DNA of 33,647 nucleotides from Saprospiraceae bacterium. GTDB lineage: Bacteria; Bacteroidota; Bacteroidia; Chitinophagales; Saprospiraceae. The stretch lies in assembly GCA_028284395.1 (NCBI GenBank), contig JANQRV010000219.1, forward strand, positions 1 through 33,647, read 5' to 3'. The translations under genes were made by a program, and so were the position numbers. Of this stretch, positions 17,281 through 24,940 are shown one piece after another; position 1 is the stretch's first letter, and each line of letters opens with the position of its first letter. The notes under the pieces are model-generated. The model was given only the letters and a program-made list of their open reading frames with translations. It was not told the DNA's origin and did no database searches.

Positions 17281-18726
17281 ATGTCTGATAGCTACCGGCA
17301 ATATGTCGATGGTCAATGGTTGGATTCAAAATCGGGCCGTCTTGACCACATTATAAACCCCACGACGGAAGATGTGGTGGCAACCGTTCAGCTCGGAACC
17401 GTGGAGGATGCCGAGAAAGCACTAGCTGCCGCCGAAAAGGCTCAATTGTCCTGGCGTCGACTGCCAGCCCGCAAAAGAGCGGAAATTTTGTATCGATTGA
17501 CCAAAGAGATCAAAGAAAACCGAGAAAGACTAGCAGAATTGATCGTTCGGGAACAAGGGAAGTTGTTGGTGGTCGCCAGAATGGAAGTAGATGTAACCTG
17601 TTCCTTTATCGAATACGCTTGTGAATGGGCAAGGCGAATCGAAGGCGATTTGGTAGAATCGGACAATGCCAATGAACACATTTGGATCCATAAAGTGCCA
17701 CGCGGTGTTGTTGTAGCCATTACCGCATGGAATTTTCCCCTGGCATTGGCCGGGCGCAAAATTGGCCCGGCTTTGGTCGCGGGAAACACCGTGGTGTTAA
17801 AGCCCACTCCTGAAGCCCCACTGAGCACTTTGGAGTTGTGTGCTTTAGCCCAAAAAGCCGGTTTACCCAATGGTGTCCTAAATATGGTAACCGGCGATGC
17901 CACTGTGGGAAAAACCCTCGTAGAGAGCCCCATCACTAAAATGGTCTCCATGACGGGCAGTACACCAACCGGGCAAGCCATTTTTCGGTCGGCTTCTCAA
18001 AACCTCACCCACGTCCAATTGGAATTGGGAGGTAATGCACCGTGCATCGTATTTGAGGATGCGGACCTGGATGCAGCTGTGGATGGTGCCTTACATACGC
18101 GTTTTGACAACTGCGGGCAAGTTTGCACCTGCAACGAACGCATGTATGTCCAGGAAGGGATCTACGAAGAATTCATGGCCAAATTTCTTGAAAAGGTCAA
18201 AGCACTCAAGGTCGGGAACCCAATGGATGCTGCCACAGACATTGGTCCGAAGGTCAATGCTGCTGAAGTCAAACGGATGGAGGACCTGGTAGCTACCAGT
18301 ATCCAGGAAGGAGCCAGTATTGCTTACGGTGGAGGTAAACCAACCGGGCCGGGTTTCGAGAAAGGTTTCTGGTTTGAGCCGACCATTTTGGTCAATGCCC
18401 GTCAAGACATGACGGCGGTCCGAGAAGAAATTTTCGGCCCCATTCTTCCAGTCATTAAGTTTCGAACTTTCGATGAGGTCATTGGCTATGCCAATGATAC
18501 GGAATACGGTCTGGCCGCAATGGTCTTTACCAATGACATGAATAAGATCATGCGTTTACCCGATGCATTGGAGTTTGGTGAAGTCTACATCAATCGCGGA
18601 CATGGCGAGCAGCACCAAGGATTTCACAATGGTCTGAAATTGAGTGGCACCGGCGGTGAGGACGGCCGATATGGGTTTGAGCAATACCTTGAAAAAAAGA
18701 CATTTTACGTAAAATTTAAGGCCTGA
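17281..18726 (+). CDS. Aldehyde dehydrogenase; candidate 3,6-anhydro-L-galactose dehydrogenase
   Basis: The protein has 481 residues, full ALDH-superfamily length. Catalytic Cys282 lies in 'NCGQVCTCNERMYV', the general base Glu249 in 'QLELGGNAP', Asn151 in 'TAWNFP' and the cofactor lysine Lys174 in 'LKPTPEAP'. The conserved 'EEIFGPILPV' occurs near 383-392. The CTC/NER wording around the nucleophile is like AldA/lactaldehyde dehydrogenases. In agar catabolism an NAD(P)-dependent ALDH of this kind oxidises 3,6-anhydro-L-galactose to 3,6-anhydrogalactonate. The gene directly downstream (no gap) encodes an enzyme with the layout of the cycloisomerase that uses this product, which makes the assignment attractive but not proven. 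It acts in the cytoplasm. Confidence 0.87.
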   Translation: MSDSYRQYVDGQWLDSKSGRLDHIINPTTEDVVATVQLGTVEDAEKALAAAEKAQLSWRRLPARKRAEILYRLTKEIKENRERLAELIVREQGKLLVVARMEVDVTCSFIEYACEWARRIEGDLVESDNANEHIWIHKVPRGVVVAITAWNFPLALAGRKIGPALVAGNTVVLKPTPEAPLSTLELCALAQKAGLPNGVLNMVTGDATVGKTLVESPITKMVSMTGSTPTGQAIFRSASQNLTHVQLELGGNAPCIVFEDADLDAAVDGALHTRFDNCGQVCTCNERMYVQEGIYEEFMAKFLEKVKALKVGNPMDAATDIGPKVNAAEVKRMEDLVATSIQEGASIAYGGGKPTGPGFEKGFWFEPTILVNARQDMTAVREEIFGPILPVIKFRTFDEVIGYANDTEYGLAAMVFTNDMNKIMRLPDALEFGEVYINRGHGEQHQGFHNGLKLSGTGGEDGRYGFEQYLEKKTFYVKFKA

Positions 18727-19821
18727 ATGCAAAGCGAAATTAGCCACATCAACACCCAACTTTTTAAGGTTCCCTTACCGGAAGTACTGTCCGATGCCAA
18801 ACACGGAGACCATACCCATTTCGAATTGGTGACCGTGACCATTACCCTGAAGGACGGTCGTAACGGGACTGGCTACACCTATACCGGCGGCAAAGGAGGT
18901 CGGGCCATCAAAGCGATGATTGAACACGATTTGGCGCCGGCGTTGATCGGTCAGGATGGGAGTCAAATCGAGTCCATCTACGAATTTATGGAATGGCACA
19001 TCCATTACGTTGGTCGGGGCGGCATTGCTTCTTTTGCCATTTCCGCAATTGATATTGCGCTGTGGGACATTCGTGGCAAAACAATGGGGCAACCACTTTG
19101 GCAAATGGCCGGTGGGGCGGATACTACCTGCAAGGCTTATTGCGGCGGTATTGATTTGCAGTTCCCATTAGAAAAACTGCTCCAAAGCATTCGTGGTTAC
19201 TTGAAAAGGGGCTTTAATGCCGTCAAGATCAAAATCGGCAAAGAAGACCTGAGGGAAGATGTGGAGCGAATCAAGGCAGTCCGGAACCTGATTGGTGAGC
19301 AAGTCACTTTCATGGTAGATGCCAATTACTCGATGAGTGTCGAACAAGCCATTCGGGCAGCCAGGGCTTTTGAGGCGTACGACATCTACTGGTTCGAGGA
19401 GCCCATTGTCCCCGATCACTATCGGGGATACGCAGAGATTGTTCAAGCTACCGGAATGCCGTTGGCCATGGGCGAAAACCTGCATACGATCCATGAATTT
19501 GACTATGCATTCCAACAATCACAACTATCATTCATCCAGCCGGATGCGTCCAACTGTGGTGGGATCAGCGGTTGGTTGCAAGTTGCCGAGCGTTCACGCA
19601 AACATGGCATCCCGGTCTGTTCACACGGCATGCAGGAACTTCATGTCAGCCTCGTTTCCGCCCAATCAAATGCCGGTTGGTTAGAAGTGCATAGCTTCCC
19701 GATCGATCAATACACCACGCGCCCGTTGGTGGTAGAAAACCATCGCGCTGTCGCGCCGAACACCCCGGGCACGGGCGTTGCCTTTGACTGGGAGCAACTG
19801 GCGCCTTATGAGGTACCTTGA
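18727..19821 (+). CDS. Enolase-superfamily enzyme; candidate 3,6-anhydro-L-galactonate cycloisomerase
   Basis: The protein has 364 residues and is a mandelate racemase/muconate lactonizing enzyme family member. The KxK motif is at Lys167/Lys169 (FNAVKIKIG). Metal ligands are Asp198 (MVDANYS), Glu224 (WFEEP) and Glu250 (MGEN). A catalytic histidine is at 300 in '[14 protein letters not shown]'. The positions of the lysine and of His300 agree with those I recall for the characterised 3,6-anhydro-L-galactonate cycloisomerase of Vibrio (Lys166 and His300), an enzyme that opens the anhydro ring to give 2-keto-3-deoxygalactonate. The start ATG follows the ALDH stop with no gap, so the two steps are transcribed and translated together. 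A dehydratase acting on an ordinary sugar acid is the alternative. Confidence 0.82.
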   Translation: MQSEISHINTQLFKVPLPEVLSDAKHGDHTHFELVTVTITLKDGRNGTGYTYTGGKGGRAIKAMIEHDLAPALIGQDGSQIESIYEFMEWHIHYVGRGGIASFAISAIDIALWDIRGKTMGQPLWQMAGGADTTCKAYCGGIDLQFPLEKLLQSIRGYLKRGFNAVKIKIGKEDLREDVERIKAVRNLIGEQVTFMVDANYSMSVEQAIRAARAFEAYDIYWFEEPIVPDHYRGYAEIVQATGMPLAMGENLHTIHEFDYAFQQSQLSFIQPDASNCGGISGWLQVAERSRKHGIPVCSHGMQELHVSLVSAQSNAGWLEVHSFPIDQYTTRPLVVENHRAVAPNTPGTGVAFDWEQLAPYEVP

Positions 19822-19871
19822 AAGCAAAAGTAAGACAAAGCAAAACGAAACGTAAACATAATTGACCAACT

Positions 19872-20876
19872 ATGATTGAAGGCGTAACATGGGCCGTTCT
19901 GGCCGGATTAATGCTCGGATTGTACGCACTACCCGAGAAATACACCAAAGACTTCAAGTTTGAAAATACCTGGGGGCTGTTCTTTATCCTCACCATGTTT
20001 TTTGTACCGGTGATCGCTTCTCTAACTCTGATCAAAGATTTTGACAGTGTTTTTGGAGCGGTTTCTTCTGAGGTATTACTGAAAATGGCCGGTGCCAGTT
20101 TTCTTTGGGGCATCGGTGTCATGATGTGGGGAAAAGCCATCAATCACATTGGTCTTTCTCTGGGTTTCTCTCTGTTCATTGGTACCGTCATACTAATTGG
20201 GTCGATCTTGCCTTTTGTCGAAGAAGGACTGCCCGAAACAAGAACGTTTCTGACCATTATGGGTGGTATCGTAGTTGTATTGTTCGGTGTGATTGCCAAT
20301 GGTAAAGCAGGCCTGATCAGAGAGGCCGACAAAAATGAAATTACTACGGAGGGATCCATGTTAACCGGCATCGCGATTGCAGTCGTAGGAGGCCTGCTGG
20401 CAACCGGTTTCAGCTACGCCAATGCCGTAGGCCGGCCACCTCTTCACGAAGCAGCACAGGCCGCTGGTAATGCAGAGTGGGTCACGGCGATCGTAGTCAT
20501 GTTGCCCATCTTTGTGACCGGCGGCATCGTTATGCTGGTTTATTTCAGTTGGCAGCTGACCCAAAAGAAGGCATGGAACGATTTCAAAACACCCGCTTTT
20601 GCCAAAAACCTGGGTTTGATTCTGGTGATGGCTGTTTTTCATTATGCCGCCTCCGCTCTTTTTGCCTTTGCTGCTTATAAACTGGGCAGTGTCGGAAACA
20701 CGGTGGGTTATGCCATCTTTAACACCACCTGTGTCGCTACTGCGGTGGTAAGTGGAATTATTACCAAAGAATGGAAGGAAGCCTCCGCTAGGGCCAGGAC
20801 TTACCTGTACATCGGATTGAGTTTTATGATTATCGGTGTGCTAATTATTGCTTTTGGAAATAGCTTGGCCTCCTGA
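19872..20876 (+). CDS. RhaT-family sugar/proton symporter
   Basis: This 334-residue integral membrane protein has about ten hydrophobic helices and a start typical of L-rhamnose/H+ symporters ('[48 protein letters not shown]'). '[37 protein letters not shown]' at about 79-115 is also family-typical. The central '[17 protein letters not shown]' and C-terminal '[30 protein letters not shown]' segments complete two inverted halves. It lies 50 bp after the cycloisomerase and before GH117, so its substrate is more probably the GH117 product 3,6-anhydro-L-galactose, or another pathway sugar, than rhamnose. No rhamnose genes are seen here. The substrate is inferred from position only. Confidence 0.85.
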   Translation: MIEGVTWAVLAGLMLGLYALPEKYTKDFKFENTWGLFFILTMFFVPVIASLTLIKDFDSVFGAVSSEVLLKMAGASFLWGIGVMMWGKAINHIGLSLGFSLFIGTVILIGSILPFVEEGLPETRTFLTIMGGIVVVLFGVIANGKAGLIREADKNEITTEGSMLTGIAIAVVGGLLATGFSYANAVGRPPLHEAAQAAGNAEWVTAIVVMLPIFVTGGIVMLVYFSWQLTQKKAWNDFKTPAFAKNLGLILVMAVFHYAASALFAFAAYKLGSVGNTVGYAIFNTTCVATAVVSGIITKEWKEASARARTYLYIGLSFMIIGVLIIAFGNSLAS

Positions 20877-20913
20877 AGTTATATTTAATTTAGAGACAGA
20901 ATATCTAAACAAT

Positions 20914-22164
20914 ATGAAACCAGCAAGATTCTTCAAAACAAAATCAACGCCAGACATGATTACAAAAACTTTCCAGCTATTTTTTTTCTTCTTCATCCTA
21001 AATTTATCCAGTTGTTATATGAGTCCTGCATCATCCGAAGATAATGAATCTAATCCTACCTATACGGCAGAAGATTACGACCGCCTTGGCATTACCAATC
21101 CCGACAAACTAAGTGCTGCTTCCAAGCGAGCGCTTGCGTGGCCAAAACTTAGCAATGAATGGTTTGGCCAATTTCAAGTATTCGATCTTAAGGGAGATTT
21201 AGCCTACGAAGAAGGAGTGGTCAGGAGAGATCCCAGCGCCGTTATCCAGGTAGATGGTAAATACTTCGTTTGGTATACCAGAAGCGAGGGACCCACCCAA
21301 GGTTTTGGCGGAGCACCGGAAGACAAAGTATTCCCCTGGGATCAATGCGATATCTGGTATGCTACCTCTGACGACGGATGGACCTGGAAAGAAGAAGGAA
21401 TGGCAGTAGGCAGAGGAGAACCCGGTAGTTATGACGACCGCTCGGTATTCACAACCGAAATTCTAGTCCACGAAGGAAAGTATTACCTCACTTATCAAAC
21501 CGTCAAAGCTCCTTACGTGATCCGGGTTAAAAATCAGGTTGGTTTGGCTTGGGCCGACTCTCCTCATGGCCCCTGGACAAAGAGCGAAAAACCGATTCTC
21601 AGTCCGGCGGACAATGGCGAATGGCGAGGTGAAGAGGACAATCGTCATTTGGTTAATAAGAAAGGCGATTTCGACAGTCATAAAGTACACGATCCCTGCC
21701 TTGTGCACTACAATGACAAGTTTTATCTCTACTATAAAGGAGAACAAATGGGTGAGGAAATCACTTTTGGCGGCAGGGAAATTCGACATGGGGTGGCCAT
21801 CGCTGATGATCCTCTAGGGCCCTATGTCAAGTCCGAGTACAATCCTATTTCAAACAGCGGACATGAAATCTGTGTTTGGAAATATAAGGGGGGAATTATG
21901 TCTCTGATCACGACGGACGGCCCGGAGCGCAACACCATTCAATGGGCTCCTGACGGTATCAACTTTGAAATTCAGTCACACATCAAGAGCGCTCCGCATG
22001 CCATCGGTTTGAATCGGTCGCTTCCGGATGCCGAAACCGTACCGTTTGCAGCATTGGAATGGGGACTCACGCATCAATATAAAACTGGGGACTATCAATA
22101 CATTCGTCGGTTTGAGGGTAGGCGCAAGGTGAACCACGTGGCCAAAGGTGAAGCTGGAAGATGA
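20914..22164 (+). CDS. Glycoside hydrolase family 117 lipoprotein, alpha-1,3-(3,6-anhydro)-L-galactosidase
   Basis: The frame is open from 20848, which overlaps the previous gene. The ATG at 20914 (416 residues) or 20956 gives a lipoprotein signal ending LNLSSC (Cys34 from the first start). I keep 20914 because it adds a basic n-region. The N-terminal segment '[18 protein letters not shown]' at 66-83 is the helical piece used in GH117 dimer swapping. The five-bladed propeller carries Asp106 (RRDPSAV), Asp260 (KVHDPCLV) and the His317-Glu318 pair (SGHEICVW). Their spacing agrees with Asp90, Asp245 and His302/Glu303 of the characterised Bacteroides GH117. It removes 3,6-anhydro-L-galactose from the non-reducing end of neoagaro-oligosaccharides in the periplasm. 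Its stop overlaps the MFS start (ATGA). Confidence 0.88.
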   Translation: MKPARFFKTKSTPDMITKTFQLFFFFFILNLSSCYMSPASSEDNESNPTYTAEDYDRLGITNPDKLSAASKRALAWPKLSNEWFGQFQVFDLKGDLAYEEGVVRRDPSAVIQVDGKYFVWYTRSEGPTQGFGGAPEDKVFPWDQCDIWYATSDDGWTWKEEGMAVGRGEPGSYDDRSVFTTEILVHEGKYYLTYQTVKAPYVIRVKNQVGLAWADSPHGPWTKSEKPILSPADNGEWRGEEDNRHLVNKKGDFDSHKVHDPCLVHYNDKFYLYYKGEQMGEEITFGGREIRHGVAIADDPLGPYVKSEYNPISNSGHEICVWKYKGGIMSLITTDGPERNTIQWAPDGINFEIQSHIKSAPHAIGLNRSLPDAETVPFAALEWGLTHQYKTGDYQYIRRFEGRRKVNHVAKGEAGR

Positions 22165-23462
22165 CCGGCAACAAAGAAACATCGCATAAGCGATACGGTA
22201 TATTGGCCCTCGTGTTCGTGAGTGTGGTGATCAACTACATGGATCGCAGCAATATTTCGATTGCAGCATTTGCGCTTACGGAAGAATTAGGATTGACCTC
22301 GGTGCAAATGGGGTTGATCTTTTCCGCTTTTGCCTGGACTTACGCCACATTGCAAATTCCCGGTGGGCTTTTGGTCGACCTGGTACGTCCTCGTATCTTG
22401 TATACCGCCATGTTATCGCTTTGGTCGATCGCAACGTTGCTCCAGGGCTTTGCCAATTCCTTTGCCGGGCTATTGGGTTATCGCATGAGCATCGGCCTTT
22501 TTGAAGCCCCCTCCTACCCTGCTAACAACCGAATAGTGACAAGTTGGTTTCCCGAAAATGAAAGGGCATCTGCTATCGCTCTTTATACTTCCGGACAATA
22601 CATCGGACTGGCATTTCTGACCCCGACGCTCATTGCCATCCAAAATTTCATGGGGTGGCGAGGACTTTTCATCATTTCGGGAATCATTGGACTCGTTTGG
22701 GCTGGAATCTGGTATGTGTTCTATCGGGATCCGCTACACCATAAAAGCGTAAGTCAAGCGGAGTTAAAGTACATTTCTGAGGGAGGCGGCCTAATCGATA
22801 TGGGTACGAAGGCAAAAATTGCTCAAAAGGAAGGATTTGACTGGGCGGCATTCAAACAAGCATTTGTCTATCGGAAGCTGTGGGGTGTCTACATCGGTCA
22901 ATTTTGCCTGGGTTCTACATTCATCTTTTTCTTGACCTGGTTTCCTACCTATCTGGTTAAATACCGGGGCATGGATTTCCTCGAATCCGGGTTTCTCGCT
23001 TCCATTCCATTCTTGGCCGCATTTTTTGGCGTTATTCTTTCCGGCTTCACTTCCGATTTCCTAATCCGTAAGGGGTACTCGGCCGAAGTCGCCCGCAAGG
23101 CACCGGTTTTGCTTGGCATGTTGCTCTCCATTTGCATTATCGGCGCCAATTATACCGACCAGAAATCACTGATCATTTTATTTCTTGCCATTGCTTTTTT
23201 TGGCAATGGGTTTGCTTCCATTACCTGGATCTTTGTATCTACAATGGCTCCCAAAAGCTTGATCGGACATATCGGCGGGGTCTTCAATTTTGTCGGTGGG
23301 ATGTCGGCAATTGTTGTGCCGACTGCCATTGGATTCCTGGTGGAGGATGCGGATTTCAGTCCAGCGCTGATTTTCATCGCAACGCTGTCGCTGATCGGCT
23401 TGCTTTCTTACATCTTCCTGGTTGGGAAAGTAGAAAGAATCAGTCTAAAAGAAAGCTCATGA
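22161..23462 (+). CDS. MFS transporter, anion:cation symporter (ACS) type
   Basis: The protein has 433 residues and twelve predicted helices. '[45 protein letters not shown]' is the typical first-two-helix signature of the ACS family (hexuronate, galactonate and glucarate transporters). '[47 protein letters not shown]' carries the conserved helix 4-5 region. '[19 protein letters not shown]' is the second-half motif A-like loop. Substrates of the family are sugar acids taken up with protons. Placed between GH117 and a galactonate-dehydratase-like enzyme, it may import galactonate, anhydrogalactonate or the released sugar. The stop codon overlaps the next ATG (ATGA), and the start overlaps the GH117 stop. 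Confidence 0.88.
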   Translation: MTGNKETSHKRYGILALVFVSVVINYMDRSNISIAAFALTEELGLTSVQMGLIFSAFAWTYATLQIPGGLLVDLVRPRILYTAMLSLWSIATLLQGFANSFAGLLGYRMSIGLFEAPSYPANNRIVTSWFPENERASAIALYTSGQYIGLAFLTPTLIAIQNFMGWRGLFIISGIIGLVWAGIWYVFYRDPLHHKSVSQAELKYISEGGGLIDMGTKAKIAQKEGFDWAAFKQAFVYRKLWGVYIGQFCLGSTFIFFLTWFPTYLVKYRGMDFLESGFLASIPFLAAFFGVILSGFTSDFLIRKGYSAEVARKAPVLLGMLLSICIIGANYTDQKSLIILFLAIAFFGNGFASITWIFVSTMAPKSLIGHIGGVFNFVGGMSAIVVPTAIGFLVEDADFSPALIFIATLSLIGLLSYIFLVGKVERISLKESS

Positions 23463-24619
23463 AAATAAGCGACATCAAGGTCTTTCCAACCCGGATTGGC
23501 CCGGGTAATCAACTCATTGTAAAAGTAGAAACTGATAATGGTTACCACGGCTGGGGAGCTTCTGGCCTCACCGGCAGAGAGTTGGCGGTAGTTGGCGCCA
23601 TTCAACACTACAAAAATTTCTTGATCGGCCGGGACCCGAACCAAATCGGGGCTCTCTGGCAGGAGATGTACCGCAGTCAGTATTTTGAGGGAGGTCGCGT
23701 CTTGACGGCGGCCATATCCGCCATCGATATAGCACTGTATGATATCAAAGGAAAAGTACTTGGAGTGCCAGTATACGAATTGTTAGGAGGTAAACAACGC
23801 AACTACATCGATTGCTTTGCTTCTTTGCGCTTCTCCTCGTTAGAGGAGTTAATGGAAAAGGCGTCGATTCTACTAAAGGAAGGCTGGACTGTTTTGCGTT
23901 TAGCACCCGCTGTATACGAAGTAAACTCAGTACCCGGACAATTTGAGCCGCGTGAATCCATTGCTTTATTGGCGGAATGGATGGTGCAACTACGGAAAGA
24001 AGTGGGTTCACGGCCGACCATTGGCATCGATTACCATCATCGCCTTACCCTACCTGAAACGATTGCTTTCCTGCAACGCATGCCGATAGGCACGCTTGAT
24101 TTCATTGAGGAACCCATTAGAGATGAGACTCCCGAAGCCTACGAAGCACTGCGCAACATGACCAATATTCCGTTTGCCATTGGAGAGGAATTTGCCAGTA
24201 AGTGGCAGTTCCTTCCCTACCTGGAGCGCCATATTACGCAGTTTGCCCGTATCGACGTTTGCAACGTGGGAGGGTTGACGGAGGCCATGAAAGTATCAGC
24301 GCTTGCCGAGGCCCATTACATCGACCTGATGCCACACAACCCCTTGGGCCCCATCTGTACTGCTGCATCTATTCACCTGGCAGCAGCTAGTCCAAACTTC
24401 AGTTGGCTCGAGGAAATCAACACACCGGCGGAACAATCCGGCAACAACGACCCTGCCTTTTATCCAGTACAGCCTATATTGCAAGGCAGTCGTTACATCG
24501 TTTCCGATCTCCCGGGATTAGGGGTCGAATTCAACGAAGAACTGGCGACCAAACAGGATTTTAAAATATTGGAGATTCCCCGGCTAAAACGCGGTGACGG
24601 TTCTTTCACCAATTGGTAG
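23459..24619 (+). CDS. DgoD-type galactonate dehydratase-like enolase-superfamily enzyme
   Basis: The protein has 386 residues from the ATG at 23459, which overlaps the MFS stop. The open frame upstream of it is a shadow of the MFS gene. Metal ligands are Asp191 (GIDYHH), Glu217 (FIEEP) and Glu243 (IGEE). Catalytic histidines are His193 and His293 (LMPHNPLGPI). All five are offset by exactly eight residues from those I recall for E. coli D-galactonate dehydratase (183, 209, 235, 185, 285), and the C terminus 'RGDGSFTNW' also resembles that family. The lysine usually found on the third barrel strand is an arginine here (Arg147, VLRLAP). It would dehydrate a sugar acid to a 2-keto-3-deoxy acid, perhaps D-galactonate from the galactose half of agarobiose. 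It is the last gene of the operon. Confidence 0.85.
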   Translation: MKISDIKVFPTRIGPGNQLIVKVETDNGYHGWGASGLTGRELAVVGAIQHYKNFLIGRDPNQIGALWQEMYRSQYFEGGRVLTAAISAIDIALYDIKGKVLGVPVYELLGGKQRNYIDCFASLRFSSLEELMEKASILLKEGWTVLRLAPAVYEVNSVPGQFEPRESIALLAEWMVQLRKEVGSRPTIGIDYHHRLTLPETIAFLQRMPIGTLDFIEEPIRDETPEAYEALRNMTNIPFAIGEEFASKWQFLPYLERHITQFARIDVCNVGGLTEAMKVSALAEAHYIDLMPHNPLGPICTAASIHLAAASPNFSWLEEINTPAEQSGNNDPAFYPVQPILQGSRYIVSDLPGLGVEFNEELATKQDFKILEIPRLKRGDGSFTNW

Positions 24620-24735
24620 CCTTTGTTCTGACGAAAATCAATTGTCTAGTATCAGTTAATGGTTACCGCTAAGTTCCCATCCATTTGGTAATGGCATTTC
24701 AGAATCCCCGTCATTTCTGGTGTTTGACCAGCTTA

Positions 24736-24754
24736 ACTAGACAGCTTGTCTAGT
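24736..24754. promoter_or_regulatory. Inverted repeat operator candidate, TTGTCTAG family
   Basis: ACTAGACA-GCT-TGTCTAGT has perfect 8-bp arms around a 3-bp centre. The half-site TTGTCTAG recurs at 24642-24649 and 24793-24800 in the same region and at 15240-15247 before the catabolic operon. The symmetric form looks like a dimeric regulator site (GntR- or LacI-sized), but no such regulator is encoded in the window. Confidence 0.6.
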
Positions 24755-24782
24755 ATTTGTCTTGAAAAGGTCCGCACTTTCC

Positions 24783-24802
24783 CGTTCAGTTTTTGTCTAG
24801 GT
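24783..24802 (+). promoter_or_regulatory. Shared 20-nt element, copy 2 (before susC)
   Basis: CGTTCAGTTTTTGTCTAGGT differs from the copy at 15361-15380 at two positions only (A/G and T/G). The susC ATG lies 138 nt downstream, against 68 nt for copy 1, so part of the leader differs while this core is kept. Confidence 0.6.
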
Positions 24803-24885
24803 TCGTTTTCATGCTTTTACAGTTTAATAAGCAAATATTGCTGTACGGAATTTTTCAAAATTTTATTGCACAATTCCTTTCATGC

Positions 24886-24902
24886 TTGAAATATAATTTC
24901 AA
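24886..24902. repeat. Inverted repeat in the susC leader
   Basis: TTGAAAT-ATA-ATTTCAA has perfect 7-bp arms and ends 38 nt before the susC ATG. It could be a weak 5' UTR hairpin or a second operator. It is AT-rich, so chance occurrence is possible. Confidence 0.35.
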
Positions 24903-24940
24903 CACAGCTCTTGATTGCTTAATGCTCAACACTTTTGTTT

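Larger units (their letters stand above)
24620..24940 (+). promoter_or_regulatory. Control region upstream of susC
   Basis: This 321-bp stretch has no convincing gene. In order it holds TTGTCTAGTAT at 24642-24652, the inverted repeat at 24736-24754, the shared element at 24783-24802, and TTGAAAT-ATA-ATTTCAA at 24886-24902. The open frame starting at 24793 runs into susC in another phase and has no coding character. No clear terminator for the catabolic operon is seen at the left end. Confidence 0.6.

Noticed and set aside
23132..23458. N-terminal extension of the DgoD-like protein by 109 codons
   Set aside because: It lies wholly within the MFS gene in another frame. The family start [11 protein letters not shown] begins at the ATGA overlap at 23459.
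15449..24619. L-fucose or L-rhamnose oxidative pathway as reading of the operon
   Set aside because: The dehydrogenase, SDR and enolase families would fit, but GH117 and the Lys167/His300 cycloisomerase layout point to anhydrogalactose, and no lactonase, mutarotase or fucosidase is present.
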